A DNA stretch of 64,000 nucleotides from Pegoplata infirma. Its lineage: Eukaryota > Arthropoda > Insecta > Diptera > Anthomyiidae. Below the pieces are notes generated by a model. The model worked only from the letters and a program-made list of their open reading frames with translations. It was not told the origin of the DNA and ran no database searches. The stretch spans positions 174,795,021-174,859,020 of the forward strand of contig OY992537.1 of the NCBI GenBank assembly GCA_963921195.1, given 5' to 3'. A program made the translations under genes and the position numbers. Below, one piece after another: positions 46,170 through 57,817 of the stretch. Within the stretch, counting starts at the first letter, position 1. Every line of letters starts with the position of its first letter.

Positions 46170-46800
46170 AAACCAAAAAAAGTTGATAGGGTTTGGTGCC
46201 CCGATTCCAAAACGGTCACTCAAACTTTTCTATCACGTCACAATTTTGAGAAAATCGCGGTTAAAGTGTCAAAAAATGGCCATTTTGACCATTTTTGAAA
46301 GCCTATAAAATAAGATCCTGACTGCAAATGACTTGGTATCAAGCTCATTCGAAAGTGAGTTATTTTCTCTTTCAGGCAAGATCAAATCTTCTTGGAATTT
46401 AATTTTCTAAAATGGTAAAAAAATCATTAGCCACAAGTGCTTTGAATCTAAAATTTACGTATGAATTTGTGTGGAAATTTGTTAAAAAACACTGTGTAAA
46501 TAAACTAAATATTAAAAAAAAAAGTAAGGTTTTTTGCTTATGATTTTTTACCATTTTAGAAAATTAAATTTTTAGAACATTTTATCTAATCTTTAAGAGA
46601 AAATTACAGGCTTTCGAATGAGCTTGATACCAAGTCATTTGCATGTCAGGATCTTTTTAATAAGCTTTTAAAAAGGGTCAAAAATGCTCTTATTCGGCAC
46701 TTTAACCGCGAATTACTCAAAATCCAGACGTGATAGACAAATTTGGGCTCCGGATTTGGAATCAGCGCAACAGACACTATCCAAATCACTAACCAGAATG
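46170..46800. mobile_element. Palindromic element nested in X copy 1
   Basis: CGAAAGTGAGTTATTTTCTC, TGACTTGGTATCAAGCTCAT and CCCCGATTCCAAAACGG on the left are mirrored by ATGAGCTTGATACCAAGTCA and CGGATTTGGAATCAG on the right. The centre is near 46480. Copy 2 of X lacks it, so it arrived after the duplication or was lost from copy 2. Confidence 0.6.
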
Positions 46801-47261
46801 CAATACGCATTTTCTTGTTGAGCTGTGTTATACAAAATCCATTATACAAAGTGTGAAAATGTAAAACCAGCTTAAGTGGAGTTGCGGAATTGTGATCACA
46901 TCTCGAATTATGGCTTAAAAGTTTCGTAATTTAGAGTAGAATTTATATACTTTTTAAAAAACAAATAGAATGTTTCGGACTTTTTCAAAAAGTCGATTTT
47001 AATTTAATCCAAAACAACATTTAAATACAAAAAAAAAAAAGTTGTCCAACTTTTTTTTAGAGAAATCTATATTTTTTACAGGTCAAAATTAATTGAAAAT
47101 TTCATTTTTTAATTTTTTTTTGAAAAAATCGCCATTTTGAAAAATTGATTACGCAACACTAGGTATAAAAGGCTGAAAATTTGAGTACAAATTGCATTTA
47201 ATACGTACTAAAACATAAAAAAAAATAATCGAAGGCGGTCGGGTCTAAATGTGAGTGATTT

Positions 47262-47542
47262 GTCCTTCTGTCAGTCCGTCCGTCCGTCTGTCTGAAGATA
47301 ACACAATACAGTCCAAAATAAAAGAGCTGTGATCCTGAAATTTGGCACAAGTATGTCTTATGGTAAATTTAAAACGGGCAAAATCGTATCAGGGGGAAAA
47401 AAACTCCCCTTAAAGTACAAAACCAACCTCTGAAAAACTAAATTTTTATACCCTCCAACCACAGTATGGTGGTATACTCACTTTGTCATTCCGTATGTAA
47501 CGCATCGAAAAATCGGTCTAGGACCACTAAAGTATATATATT
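47262..47542 (+). mobile_element. Two partial mini-me/DINE-1-like B copies in tandem
   Basis: 47262-47444 holds CCGTCCGTCCGTCTGTCTG and AGGGGGAAAAAAACTCCCC (inner B part); 47445-47542 starts again with TATACCCTCCAACCACAGTA and stops at AAAGTATATATA. Confidence 0.65.
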
Positions 47543-48366
47543 AGAGTTGTGTCGTTCACGAACGAACTACACCATTTACAGATGTAATTCGAAAAAGATC
47601 AATTGTAATTCGAAGATTATACTTGTAATTCGAAGATTCCATTTGTAATTCGAAGATTCCATTTGTAATTCGAAAATTCCATTCGTAATTCAAAGATTAT
47701 ACTTGTAATTCGAAGATTCTATTTGTAATTCGAAGATTCCATTTGTAATTCGAAGATTCCAATTGTAATTCGAAAAATATCAATGGAAATTCAGTTCATA
47801 TTTTTCGAATTACAATTGGAATTTTCGAATTACAAATGGAATCTTCGAATTACAAATAGAATCTTCGAATTACAAGTATAATCTTCGAATTACAAATGGA
47901 ATTTTCGAATTACAAATGGAATCTTCGAATTACAAATGGAATCTTCGAATTACAAGTATAATCTTCGAATTACAATTGATCTTTTTCGAATTACATCTGT
48001 AAATGGTGTAGTTCAATTGAACTATTCACTTAACTGAGCGGTTTATCTAGTTCGTTCATTTCAGCTCTTTTAGGTCTTTTCGTTCATTCCGCTCAATTGG
48101 TCATTACTTCATTTTGATTTTTCAGTTCGGTCGTTCAATTTTTTTTTTTTGTTAATTTTGTCATTAGGCGTTAGTTTTTTCTCCTCTTTTGGCACGCTTT
48201 CTCACCATTTATGTTTTTTTTTTAAATTTATATATTTATTTTTGTTTTCTTTTTTTAATGTTTTTATTCAACATTTTTGTATTTTTTTTAACAAAGACCA
48301 AAACAACAGACATGATCGAAATGATTCGATCACGAACTGTTGAACGAAACCAAAATTGACCGATTT
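47543..48366. other. GAACGAAC/GTTCGTTC-rich host sequence around foldback 1
   Basis: TCGTTCACGAACGAAC precedes, and TTCACTTAACTGAGCGG plus GTTCATTTC and GATCACGAACTGTTGAACG follow, the foldback at 47564-48014. It looks like an older TIR element with AGAGTTGTGTCG at one end. No gene. Confidence 0.45.
47564..48014. mobile_element. Foldback element 1, complete
   Basis: GAACTACACCATTTACAGAT at the left is the exact inverse of ATCTGTAAATGGTGTAGTTC at the right. Each arm (about 210 bp) is a tandem of 20/21-bp units, TGTAATTCGAAGATTCCATT or GTAATTCGAAAAAGATCAAT, and the centre is near 47789. Inverted repeats built from short tandem repeats are the hallmark of foldback (FB) elements; assignment to that class is by structure only. 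Confidence 0.75.
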
Positions 48367-50895
48367 GAACTACACCATTTATAGATGTAATTCGAAAAAG
48401 ATCAATTGTAATTCGAAGATTCTATTTGTAATTCGAAGATTCTATTTGTAATTCGAAGATTCCATTTGTAATTCGAAGATTCCATTTGTAATTCGAATAC
48501 TCCAATTGTAATTCGAAGATTCCAATTGTAATTCGAATACTCCAGTTGTAATTCGTAAAAGATCAATTGTAATTCGTAAAAGATCAATTGTAATTCGTAA
48601 AAGATCAATTGTAATTCGAAAAAGATCAATTGTAATTCGAAAAAGATCAATTGTAATTCGTAAAAGATCAATTGTAATTCGAAAAAGATCAATTGTAATT
48701 CGTAAAAGATCAATTGTAATTCGTAAAAGATCAATTGTAATTCGAAGATTCCATTTGTAATTCGTAAAAGATCAATTGTAATTCGTAAAAGATCAATTGT
48801 AATTCGAAAAAGATCAATTGTAATTCGAAAAAGATCAATTGTAATTCGTAAAAGATCAATTGTAATTCGTAAAAGATCAATTGTAATTCGTAAAAGATCA
48901 ATTGTAATTCCAAAAAGATCAATTGTAATTCGTAAAAGATCAATTGTAATTCGAAAAAGATCAATTGTAATTCGTAAAAGATCAATTGTAATTCGAAAAA
49001 GATCAATTGTAATTCGTTAAAGATCAATTGTAATTCGAAAAAGATCAATTGTAATTCGAAGATTCCAATTGTAATTCGAAAAACATCAACTGAATTTACA
49101 TTGATAATTTACGAATTACAATTGGAATCTTCGAATTACAATTGATCTTTTACGAATTACAATTGATCTTTTACGAATTACAATTGATCTTTTTCGAATT
49201 ACAATTGATCTTTTACGAATTACAATTGATCTTTTTCGAATTACAATTGATCTTTTACGAATTACAATTGATCTTTTACGCATTACAATTGATCTTTTAC
49301 GAATTACAATTGATCTTTTACGAATTACAATTGATCTTTTACGAATTACAATTGATCTTTTTCGAATTACAATTGATCTTTTTCGAATTACAATTGATCT
49401 TTTACGAATTACAATTGATCTTTTACGAATTACAAATGGAATCTTCGAATTACAATTGATCTTTTACGAATTACAATTGATCTTTTACGAATTACAATTG
49501 ATCTTTTTCGAATTACAATTGATCTTTTACGAATTACAATTGATCTTTTTCGAATTACAATTGATATTTATTGATAATTCGAAAAAGATCAATTGTAATT
49601 CGAAGATTCTATTTGTAATTCGAAGATTCCATTTGTAATTCGAAGATTCCATTTGTAATTCGAAGATTCCATTTGTAATTCGAATACTCCAATTGTAATT
49701 CGAAGATTCCATTTGTAATTCGAAGATTCCAATTGTAATTCGTAAAAGATCAATTGTAATTCGTAAAAGATCAATTGTAATTCGAAGATTCCAATTGTAA
49801 TTCGTAAAAGATCAATTGTAATTCGAAAAAGATCAATTGTAATTCGAAGATTCCAATTGTAATTCGTAAAAGATCAATTGTAATTCGAAAAAGATCAATT
49901 GTAATTCGAAAAAGATCAATTGTAATTCGTAAAAGATCAATTGTAATTCGTAAAAAGATCAATTGTAATTCGAAAAAGATCAATTGTAATTCGTAAAAGA
50001 TCAATTGTAATTCGAAAAAGAACAATTGTAATTCGAAAAAGATCAATTGTAATTCGTAAAAGATCAATTGTAATTCGAAAAAGATCAATTGTAATTCGAA
50101 AAGATCAATTGTAATTCGAAAAAGATCAATTGTAATTCGTAAAAGATCAATTGTAATTCGTAAAGATCAATTGTAATTCGAAAAAGATCAATTGTAATTC
50201 GAAAAAGATCAATTGTAATTCGAAAAAGATCAATTGTAATTCGTAAAAGATCAATTGTAATTCGTAAAAGATCAATTGTAATTCGAAATAGATCAATTGT
50301 AATTCGAAAAAGATCAATTGTAATTCGTAAAAGATCAATTGTAATTCGTAAAAGATCAATTGTAATTCGAAGATTCCATTTGTAATTCGAAGATTCCATT
50401 TGTAATTCGAAGATTCCAATTGTAATTCGAAAAGCAACGAGTATAAAATCGTTTCTTACGCCTTTAAAAACATTGTTTTTTTTTTTTTGATTTACTCGTT
50501 GGTTTTCGAATTACAATTGGAATCTTCGAATTACAAATGGAATCTTTGAATTACAAATGGAATCTTCGAATTACAAATTGATCTTTTACGAATTACAATG
50601 ATCTTTTACGAATTACAATTGATCTTTTTTCGAATTACAATTGATCTTTTTTCGAATTACAATTGATCTTTTACGAATTACAATTGATCTTTTACGAATT
50701 ACAATTGATCTTTTTCGAATTACAATTGATCTTTTTCGAATTACAATTGATCTTTTTCGAATTACAATTGATCTTTTACGAATTACAATTGATCTTTTAC
50801 GAATTACAATTGATCTTTTTCGAATTACAATTGATCTTTTTCGAATTACAATTGATCTTTTTCGAATTACAATTGATCTTTTACGAATTACAATT
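48367..50895. mobile_element. Foldback array 2, alternating inverted blocks of a 20/21-bp repeat, cut by a gap
   Basis: It starts with the same terminus (GAACTACACCATTTATAGAT). Units GTAATTCGTAAAAGATCAAT, GTAATTCGAAAAAGATCAAT and GTAATTCGAAGATTCCATT run forward to about 49090, inverted 49105-49568, forward 49575-50432, inverted from about 50507 to the gap. Flip points carry short unique loops, for example GCAACGAGTATAAA (50432) facing TTTACTCGTTG (50491). A 21-bp period keeps all frames open, so heptad frames are artefacts. Confidence 0.85.
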
Positions 50896-51095
50896 NNNNN
50901 NNNNNNNNNNNNNNNNNNNNNNNNNNNNNNNNNNNNNNNNNNNNNNNNNNNNNNNNNNNNNNNNNNNNNNNNNNNNNNNNNNNNNNNNNNNNNNNNNNNN
51001 NNNNNNNNNNNNNNNNNNNNNNNNNNNNNNNNNNNNNNNNNNNNNNNNNNNNNNNNNNNNNNNNNNNNNNNNNNNNNNNNNNNNNNNNNNNNNNN
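50896..51095. other. Assembly gap (200 N)
   Basis: Exactly 200 undetermined bases between the foldback array and satellite array 2. A round figure usually marks unknown length. Both flanks are repeat arrays, so the true size could be much larger. Confidence 0.95.
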
Positions 51096-53035
51096 TACAG
51101 AATTTTCTATAGAAAATTTTTTGTTATCGATAACTATAGAAATTTCTATAGAAAATTTTTTACTATCGATAACTGTAAAATTTTCTACAGAAATTTTTTT
51201 ACTATCGATAACTATAGCATTTTCTAAAGAAAATTTTTTATTATCGATAACTATAGAACATTCTATAGAACATTTTTTGTTATCGATAACTATAGAATTT
51301 TCTTTAGAAAATTTTTTGCTATCGATAACTATAAAAGTTGCTATAGATAATTTTTTGCTATCGATAACTAGAGTTTTTTATAGAACACTTTTTGTTATCG
51401 ATTACTATATATAGAATTTTCTATGGAAATTTTTTTGCTATCGATAACTAGAATTTTCTATAGACAATTTTTTGTTATCGATATCTATAGAATTTTCTAT
51501 AGAAAATGTTTTGTTGTCGATAACTAAAATGTTCTCTAGACAATTTTTTGTTATCGATAACTATAGAACTTTCTTAAGAAAATATTTTATTATCGATAAC
51601 TGTAGAATTTTCTATAGAACATTTTCATTATCGATAATTATAGAAGTCTCTAAAGAAAATTTTTTGTTATCGATAACTATAGAATTTTCTATAGAAATTT
51701 TTTTGTTATCGATAACCATACAATTTTCTATAGAAAATTTTTTGTTATCGATAACTATAGAATGTCCTATAGACAATTTTTTGTTATCGATAACTATAGA
51801 ATTTTCTAAAGAAATTTTTTTTTGGAATCGATACTACAGAATTTTCTAAAGAAAATTTTTTGTTATCGATTACTATAGAATTTTCTTTAGAACATTTTTT
51901 GTTATCAATAACTATGGAATTTTCTATAGGAAATTTTTTGTTATCGGTAACTATAAAATTTTCTACAGAATTTTTTTTTTTTTGTTATCGATAACTATAG
52001 AATTTTTTATAGAATTTTTGTTTGCTTTCGATAACAATTGAATTTTCTACAAAAACTTTTTTGTTATCGATAACTATAGAATTATCTATAGTAAGTTTTT
52101 TGTTATCGATAACTATAGAATTTTCTATAGAACATTTTTTGTTATCGATAACTAAAGAATTTTCTATAGAAAATTTTTTTTTTTATCGATAACTATAGAA
52201 TTTTCTATAGGAAATTTTTTTGTTATCGATAACTATAGAATTTTCTACAGGAAATTTTTTTGTTATCGATAACTATTGAATTTTCTATAGGAAATTTTTT
52301 GTTATCGATACTATAAATTTTTTTTGTTGTCGATAACTATAGAATTTTCTGTAGAAAATTTTTTGTTATTCATAACTAGGGATGATATTTTCATGCACTT
52401 AAAAATCGAAATATGCGCTTAAAATATGCGCTAAAAAATTCAAAATATGCAATATAAAACCTCAAAATATGCACTTAAAAATAAAATATGTGCAATACAA
52501 ATCTTGTTTTCATAGTAAAAATTTCATAAAAAGCAAAAAAGTAACGCCGGGTTTAAATACTAGCGTGTAAAACTTTATATAAGCAAGATTTCTAAGAAAT
52601 TAAGACAATCTGTAGAAAAAATTTTAAAGAAAAAAAAAAATTTTTCTTATTTCCAAAATAAATTTTTAAAATTTAAAATTTTGAAACATATAAATTTCAA
52701 TTTGTGTTTTTGCTAATATATGCCAAAATATGCACTTAAAAGTTGGAAATATGCACAAAATATCCATTTAAAACCAAAATATGCAAAAATTTGCATTTTC
52801 ACCAAAATATGCAAAAACAAATTGATGCAATTTTAACGCAAATTTCTTAATTTTTTTTTTTCTTTAAAATTTTTTTGTTATCGATAACTATAGAACTTTT
52901 TTCAAAATTATGTTTGATATCGATCGCTATAGATTTTTTTTGTTATTGATAACTAAAGAGTTTTCTATAAAAAAATGTTTTGTAATCGATCACTATGTTA
53001 TCGATCTATAGCCATTTTTTTGTTATCGATAACTA
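51096..53035 (+). repeat. 39-bp TATCGATA satellite, array 2
   Basis: Same unit and orientation as array 1, about 37 units visible, beginning inside the gap. Units here are mostly of the ATAACTATAGAATTTT type. It is interrupted at 52378-52868 and ends TATCGATAACTATAGAAGCC exactly as array 1 does. Confidence 0.9.
52378..52868. mobile_element. Insertion in satellite array 2 with AATATGCACTTAAAA repeats
   Basis: Foreign sequence between AACTAGGGATGATATTTTCA and TTTAAAATTTTTTTGTTATC. It repeats AATATGCRCTTAAAA six or more times in both orientations. No TIR or target duplication could be fixed; no gene. Confidence 0.5.
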
Positions 53036-54277
53036 TAGAAGCCAGGGTTAAGATATTTCCTCACAAAAGTGATTGGTATTTTAATATGAAAGACGTCAGA
53101 TTTGTGATAGATTATTTGGGTCCGTGTGACATGTCACGTGACCTATCAAGGATCGGTCAATTTCCTGCAGGGTAGATATCAAAAGGACTATTTATCCTAT
53201 TTTACTAATTTTTACACTAAAAAATTTTATGACCATTATTTCATGAAATCGGAAAAGTACCAGGTACAATTTTTTACCCGTCCAAACTTTCATAATTTTA
53301 TTTCGGTGGATAATCCTTGATTCCAAATTTCAAGTTTCTAGAACTATTATTTCAGGAGATAGAAAAAGTACCAAAGTATAAACGTTTACCAATTTTAACC
53401 CATTTAAATCAGAATTCCTATTCCAATTAATATTATTTTAACAAGTGTCTGTAGCAAATTTAACCAAAAACCTATGTTATTTTAACATTTTTTTTTTGTC
53501 TGTTAAATTAATTGAAAATAAGATAAAAAATTCATTAATTTCTAATCATTATTATAATTATTTTTTTTTTTTAATTTTTCTTATTAAAACCAAATGAATA
53601 TACAAACTCCCATGTTGCCAAATAATAAAATTAACAAATATTCATTACAAATAAATTAAAAATAAAATAAATATTTATATAAAATGTTAATTAAATATTT
53701 TATTTGTAAAAATCACTTTTTTTTTGTAAATTTAACCAAAGAATTTAAAATTTTAATGTAAATTAATTCCATTAGTCTGTAACAAAAAACAAAAAACCCA
53801 TGTTAATGTATATTTCAAATATCTGATTATATTTAATTAATCTTAACAAAACTATGTAAATTTGTATTCCATATTATTGCTTTTATAACAACAAAATGAA
53901 AAAAATAATAATTAATCGTAGTTAGTTGTGCGTATTAAAATTTTTGTAATATTTTTTTTTAAGTTTAATTTTTTTGATATTATAAATATAAATAATAATA
54001 ATAACAATCATTCCAAAGAGATTTTTTAGGTGTAATAAATTAATTTTTTTTGTTCATTATTAAACATAAATTGTGTAATATTTAATCGTAATGTTGTAAT
54101 GAAATGCTAGTAATTTAAGTAAATTTTTATGTTGAAAAATAAGAAAATAAATTAAATTTATTGAAAGAAAACAAATGTGTTTTTAATTGGAACTTTAAAC
54201 GGAGAGATTTTTAGAAGAATAATTTAGAAACATTTCTAAGCTTTTATAGAGGAGGGGTAAGTAATTAATATGGCCCA
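53036..54277 (+). repeat. Segmental duplication copy 2, unique-looking flank
   Basis: Matches 32644-32800 and then, without the Y insertion, 41533-42500. Single-base differences and small indels are scattered throughout. Contains GTGACATGTCACGTGACC near 53120, a piece that recurs inverted at 63608-63730. No gene. Confidence 0.8.
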
Positions 54278-54345
54278 ATTCCAGCCCAAATCACTCACTT
54301 TTAGACCGACCACCTACGATTATTATTTTTTTATATGTTTTAGTA

Positions 54346-54518
54346 CACTCTAATTAAAATGATTTCAGTTTCCTACTATAAATTGGGTAAATTTACACAA
54401 AATGTGTAGTTGTACCAAAAAATTATTGGAAATTTACACATTTATAGTAGTATATTATTTGAATTTGTTGAAATTTACCCAAGTTATAGTAGGAAACTGG
54501 ACTCGTTTGTTTAGAGTG
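54346..54518. mobile_element. 173-bp MITE with TA target duplication
   Basis: CACTCTAA and TTAGAGTG ends, inner inverted pair AGTTTCCTACTATAA / TTATAGTAGGAAACT, TA at 54344-54345 and 54519-54520. The empty site TTTTAGTACGTA exists in X copy 1 (about 42657). Confidence 0.8.
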
Positions 54519-54663
54519 TACGTAATGCAACTTGCACTCAAAACTTTTCAGCCTTTAATACCAAGTTGGTGTTGAGTAATCAATTATTCAAAATGGCGAT
54601 TTTTTTAAAAAAATTAAAACATTGAAATTTTCAATTAATTTGACCAGTAAAAATATAGAACAA

Positions 54664-55028
54664 GTGGGAGTGTTAAATTCGGCTGTGCCGAATCTTTCAT
54701 ACCCTCCAACACGTTAAAAAAAACAGCAGGGGCGTCTTTTTTTTTTTTTGGGAGGGGGGGCGTTTCGGGGGAGGAATACAACCTTCCTGGATCCAACTGC
54801 AGGACTTTGAACTTCTTCTGACATAAAAAATGTTTCGTTTGCTAAGCAAAAGTACAAAAAATCTAAAAAAAATGGCGTTTTTTCAGAGGTTGGTTTAGTT
54901 CTTAAAGGGGGAACTTTTACCCCCGTTATCCGATTTTGCCCATCTACGAACTTAAATAGCCTATGACCATAAGACATTTTCGTGCCAAATTTCAGGAGTC
55001 TAGCTCTTTTATTTTGGACTGTATCGTT
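54664..55028 (-). mobile_element. mini-me/DINE-1-like element, subfamily B, partial
   Basis: GTGTTAAATTCGGCTGTGCC, CATACCCTCCAACACG, a G-rich block, TTCTTAAAGGGGGAAC, and GGACTGTATCGTTA at its end. The half with ATATATACTTTATGG is missing. Confidence 0.65.
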
Positions 55029-55067
55029 AAAAATTTAGGTTGATCGGACACAAAAATTTAGGTTGAT

Positions 55068-56654
55068 GGGTCATTATTAGTGAAATCAATCATGAATATT
55101 TTTGACCCCCTCCGATATTGATGAAATTTGGTTAAGTTCTTACACTACGTAAAAAACTAACAAATGCAAATTTTCAGCCCTCTAAGTCAACAGGGGCCGA
55201 AAATACGAGGGGTCAAAATTTCCCCCAAAATCTCCCAGTCGCGACACTTTACACCGTAAAAACTTAATATCGTTGGTTCTATTATAGCTAGAAAGCCCAT
55301 TTTGGGTTTGTTTTGAAGCTCATAATATGCTCTACAAGACCTACCATAACCAAAAAATTTTCGAAAAAAAATAAGGGTTACCTCCCTTATTTTAAGGTCG
55401 TGATAAAGGGAGGAGAAAATGGGGAGGATGGTATCCCCCGATTTTTTTTTACTTGATAATCTTATAGAGAAAGTCCTAAAGAATATATTCTAAAATTTTT
55501 AAGTTGGGACAACAATGGGATCACTCAAAATCAAAATTTTTCACAATTTCCCCTAAAATCTCCAAATCGCAACACTGTTGAACCTTAAAAATTTAATATC
55601 ATAAGTGCTATTGTAGCTATAGAGCCCATTTTTGTTTGTTTTAAAGCTTATAGTACGCTCTACAATACCTACCTTAACCAAAAAATTTTAGAAAAAAAGG
55701 AAGGGTGCCCCCCTTATTTAAAGGTCGTGGCAAAGGGTGGAGGTAATGGGGGGAAAGTATCCCCCGAGTTTTTTTTTACTTGGTATTCTCAAAGTGCAAG
55801 TCCTAATGAACATATCCTAAAATTTTTATGTTGGGACAACAATCAGATCGACCAAAATCAAAATTTTTCACAATTTCCCCCAAAATCTCCAAATCGCGAC
55901 AATCTTGCACATTACAGATTTAATATCGTGGACTGTATTGTAGCTACAGAGTTCATTTTTGGATTGTTTTAAAGCTCTTAATATGCCCTACAATATTAAG
56001 TACTATTCCAAAAAAAAAAATAAAAAAAATGAGGGGTGCCCCTTGTATTAAGGGGTGGGGGAAATTGGGGGATAGTATCCCCCCATTTTTTTCATCTTGT
56101 TTTTTTTTTTAAAGAGTAAGTTCTAGAGAGCATATCCTGAAATTTTTATCTTGGGAGTCCAATGGGAGGCGCAAGAATGTCGCGATTTGTTGATTTTGGG
56201 GGAAAATTTTGAAAAATTTTGATTTTGGTCGACCCCATTGTTGTCCCAACATAAAAATTGTAGACTATGTTCATTAGGACTTGCACTTTGAGAATACCAA
56301 GTGAAAAAAAAAATCGGGGGATACTTTCCCCCCATTTCCTCCACTCTTTGCCACGACCTTCAAATAAGGGGGGCACCATCTCCTTTTTTTGGGCTTCAAA
56401 ACAAACCAAAAATGGGCTTTCTAGCTATAATAGAACCAACGATATTAAGTTTTTACGGTGCAAAGTGTCGCGACTGGGAGATTTTGGGGGAAATTTTTAC
56501 CCTCCGTGTTTTCGCCCACTGTTTACTTAGAGGGCTGAAAATAAGTGTGCGTCAGTTTATCACTTAGTGTTACAACTAAACCAAATTTCATCAAAATCGG
56601 AGGGGGTCACGAAAATTTTTAGCTATTTTTGATTGATTTCACTAAGACTGACCC
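55068..56654. mobile_element. Palindromic element Z with internal ~327-bp tandem copies, 4-bp target duplication
   Basis: GGGTCATTATTAGTGAAATC at the left and GATTTCACTAAGACTGACCC at the right are inverted and flanked by TGAT (55064-55067, 56655-56658); X copy 1 has the single TGAT (GGTTGATCGGACATGG near 45031). A module with AAATCTCCAAATCGCGACA and GTTGGGACAACAAT recurs near 55231, 55557 and 55884, then inverted near 56180 and 56465. Frames such as 55727-55972 and 56123-56409 arise from these copies and are not genes. Confidence 0.75.
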
Positions 56655-57195
56655 TGATCGGACATGGGTAAGATGTGACGCATCGGCCTTGAATTTTAAA
56701 AACGGATTACAAGGGAAAATATGATTTTTTTTCTGATTTCGCAATTTTTTTGGTATTTTAATTCTATAACCATTTGAATTCAAACTTAACTCAAAATATC
56801 AAAAAAATTGGGAAAATTAACTAAAAGACATATTTTCCCCGTTTAATTCGTTTTTAAACTTCATGACCGATGTAGAACACTTTAGACATGTCCGATTATC
56901 CTGAAATTTCGTGAGACGTATTTATACACCCAAATAAATAGATCTAACAATAAGTGGAGTTGTGGATCACATCTCGAATTATGGCTTAAAAGTTCCGTTA
57001 TTTAGAATAGAATTTTTAGACTTAAAAAAAATAGAATGTTTCAGACTTTTTCAAAAAGTTGACTTTAATTTTTAAACGAAAAAAAATTAGTGATATTTAC
57101 TTCGAATAATTTTTTCATATTTTTTTTCTAAAACTACATTTAAATACAAAAAAAAATTAGTTCAACTTTTTTTTTAAAGAAATCTATATTTTTTT

Positions 57196-57817
57196 AGAGT
57201 TGTCAAAACCGATTTCTGAAGTATTCGAAAAATCGATTTTTTATATTTTTCCGGTTTTTTAAAACCGGGTTTTTAAAAAGGCCGGTTTTCGAAGTATTCG
57301 AGAAACCGATTTTTACGTTTCGAATAATCGCTTTTTTTATATTTGAAAGAAATAAAACATCCTGAATTGAGAGAGAATTTGATCATTATTTAAACTATTT
57401 TTTATATACACGCCCACAAAAGGGGACGAGCCGAAAAAAAATATTTTTTTTTAATTTCCCTGGGTCCAAGTGATAGACTTTGAACTTTTCTACCATAAAA
57501 ATTTTTCTGTTTTTTCACAAAAATACAAAAAACATGTTAAAATGTGTCGTTTATAAGAGGGTGGTTTATTTTTTCGAGGGGAAACTTTTTTCCCCTGGTC
57601 CGATTTTGTTGGACTGAATCGTGTCTTATACAGACGAACATGCTTGGTTTGTTTCCTTTTTTATTGTTTTGTTTTACTTTTTTTTTAATAAATAATTTAA
57701 AAAAAAACGAAAAACCGATTATTCGAAACCGGTTTTTAATTACAAAACCGAAAAACCAATTTTTTTGAAGTATTCGAAACCCGGTTTTTAAAATAGACGA
57801 ATATTTTACAACTCTAA
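57196..57817. mobile_element. TAGAGTTGT TIR element with CCGGTTTTT repeats, nested in X copy 2
   Basis: TAGAGTTGTCAAAACCG starts it and TTTACAACTCTA ends it. The arms repeat AACCGGTTTT and GAAGTATTCGAAA in inverted order. A partial mini-me B copy (about 57405-57650) sits inside. Copy 1 of X (about 47069) lacks it. Confidence 0.6.

Larger units (their letters stand above)
42588..47262. mobile_element. Palindromic element X, copy 1, with nested insertions
   Basis: The left end ATGGGGCATTCCAGGCCAAA continues with AGACCCGACCCCCCTCGATT. Its inverse (AATCGAAGGCGGTCGGGTCT) ends near 47262, where a mini-me copy cuts off the last bases. Removing 42733-44603 and about 45870-46855 leaves a long palindrome centred near 45440, with inverted pairs such as TTTTCAACCGATTTTAG. 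It has no gene. Confidence 0.7.

Noticed and set aside
48402..50880. Heptad-repeat frames (IFYELQL type) resembling coiled coils
   Set aside because: They are translations of a 21-bp tandem repeat, appear on both strands and flip with the array orientation.
47564..50895. CRISPR array
   Set aside because: Units are contiguous with no spacers, the DNA is animal, and orientation alternates.
52538..52556. AACGCCGGGT...CTAG resembling a Helitron 3' end
   Set aside because: The hairpin is incomplete and the base after CTAG is C, not T.
55727..56567. Overlapping frames with similar peptides on both strands
   Set aside because: They come from tandem and inverted copies of a non-coding module in palindrome Z.
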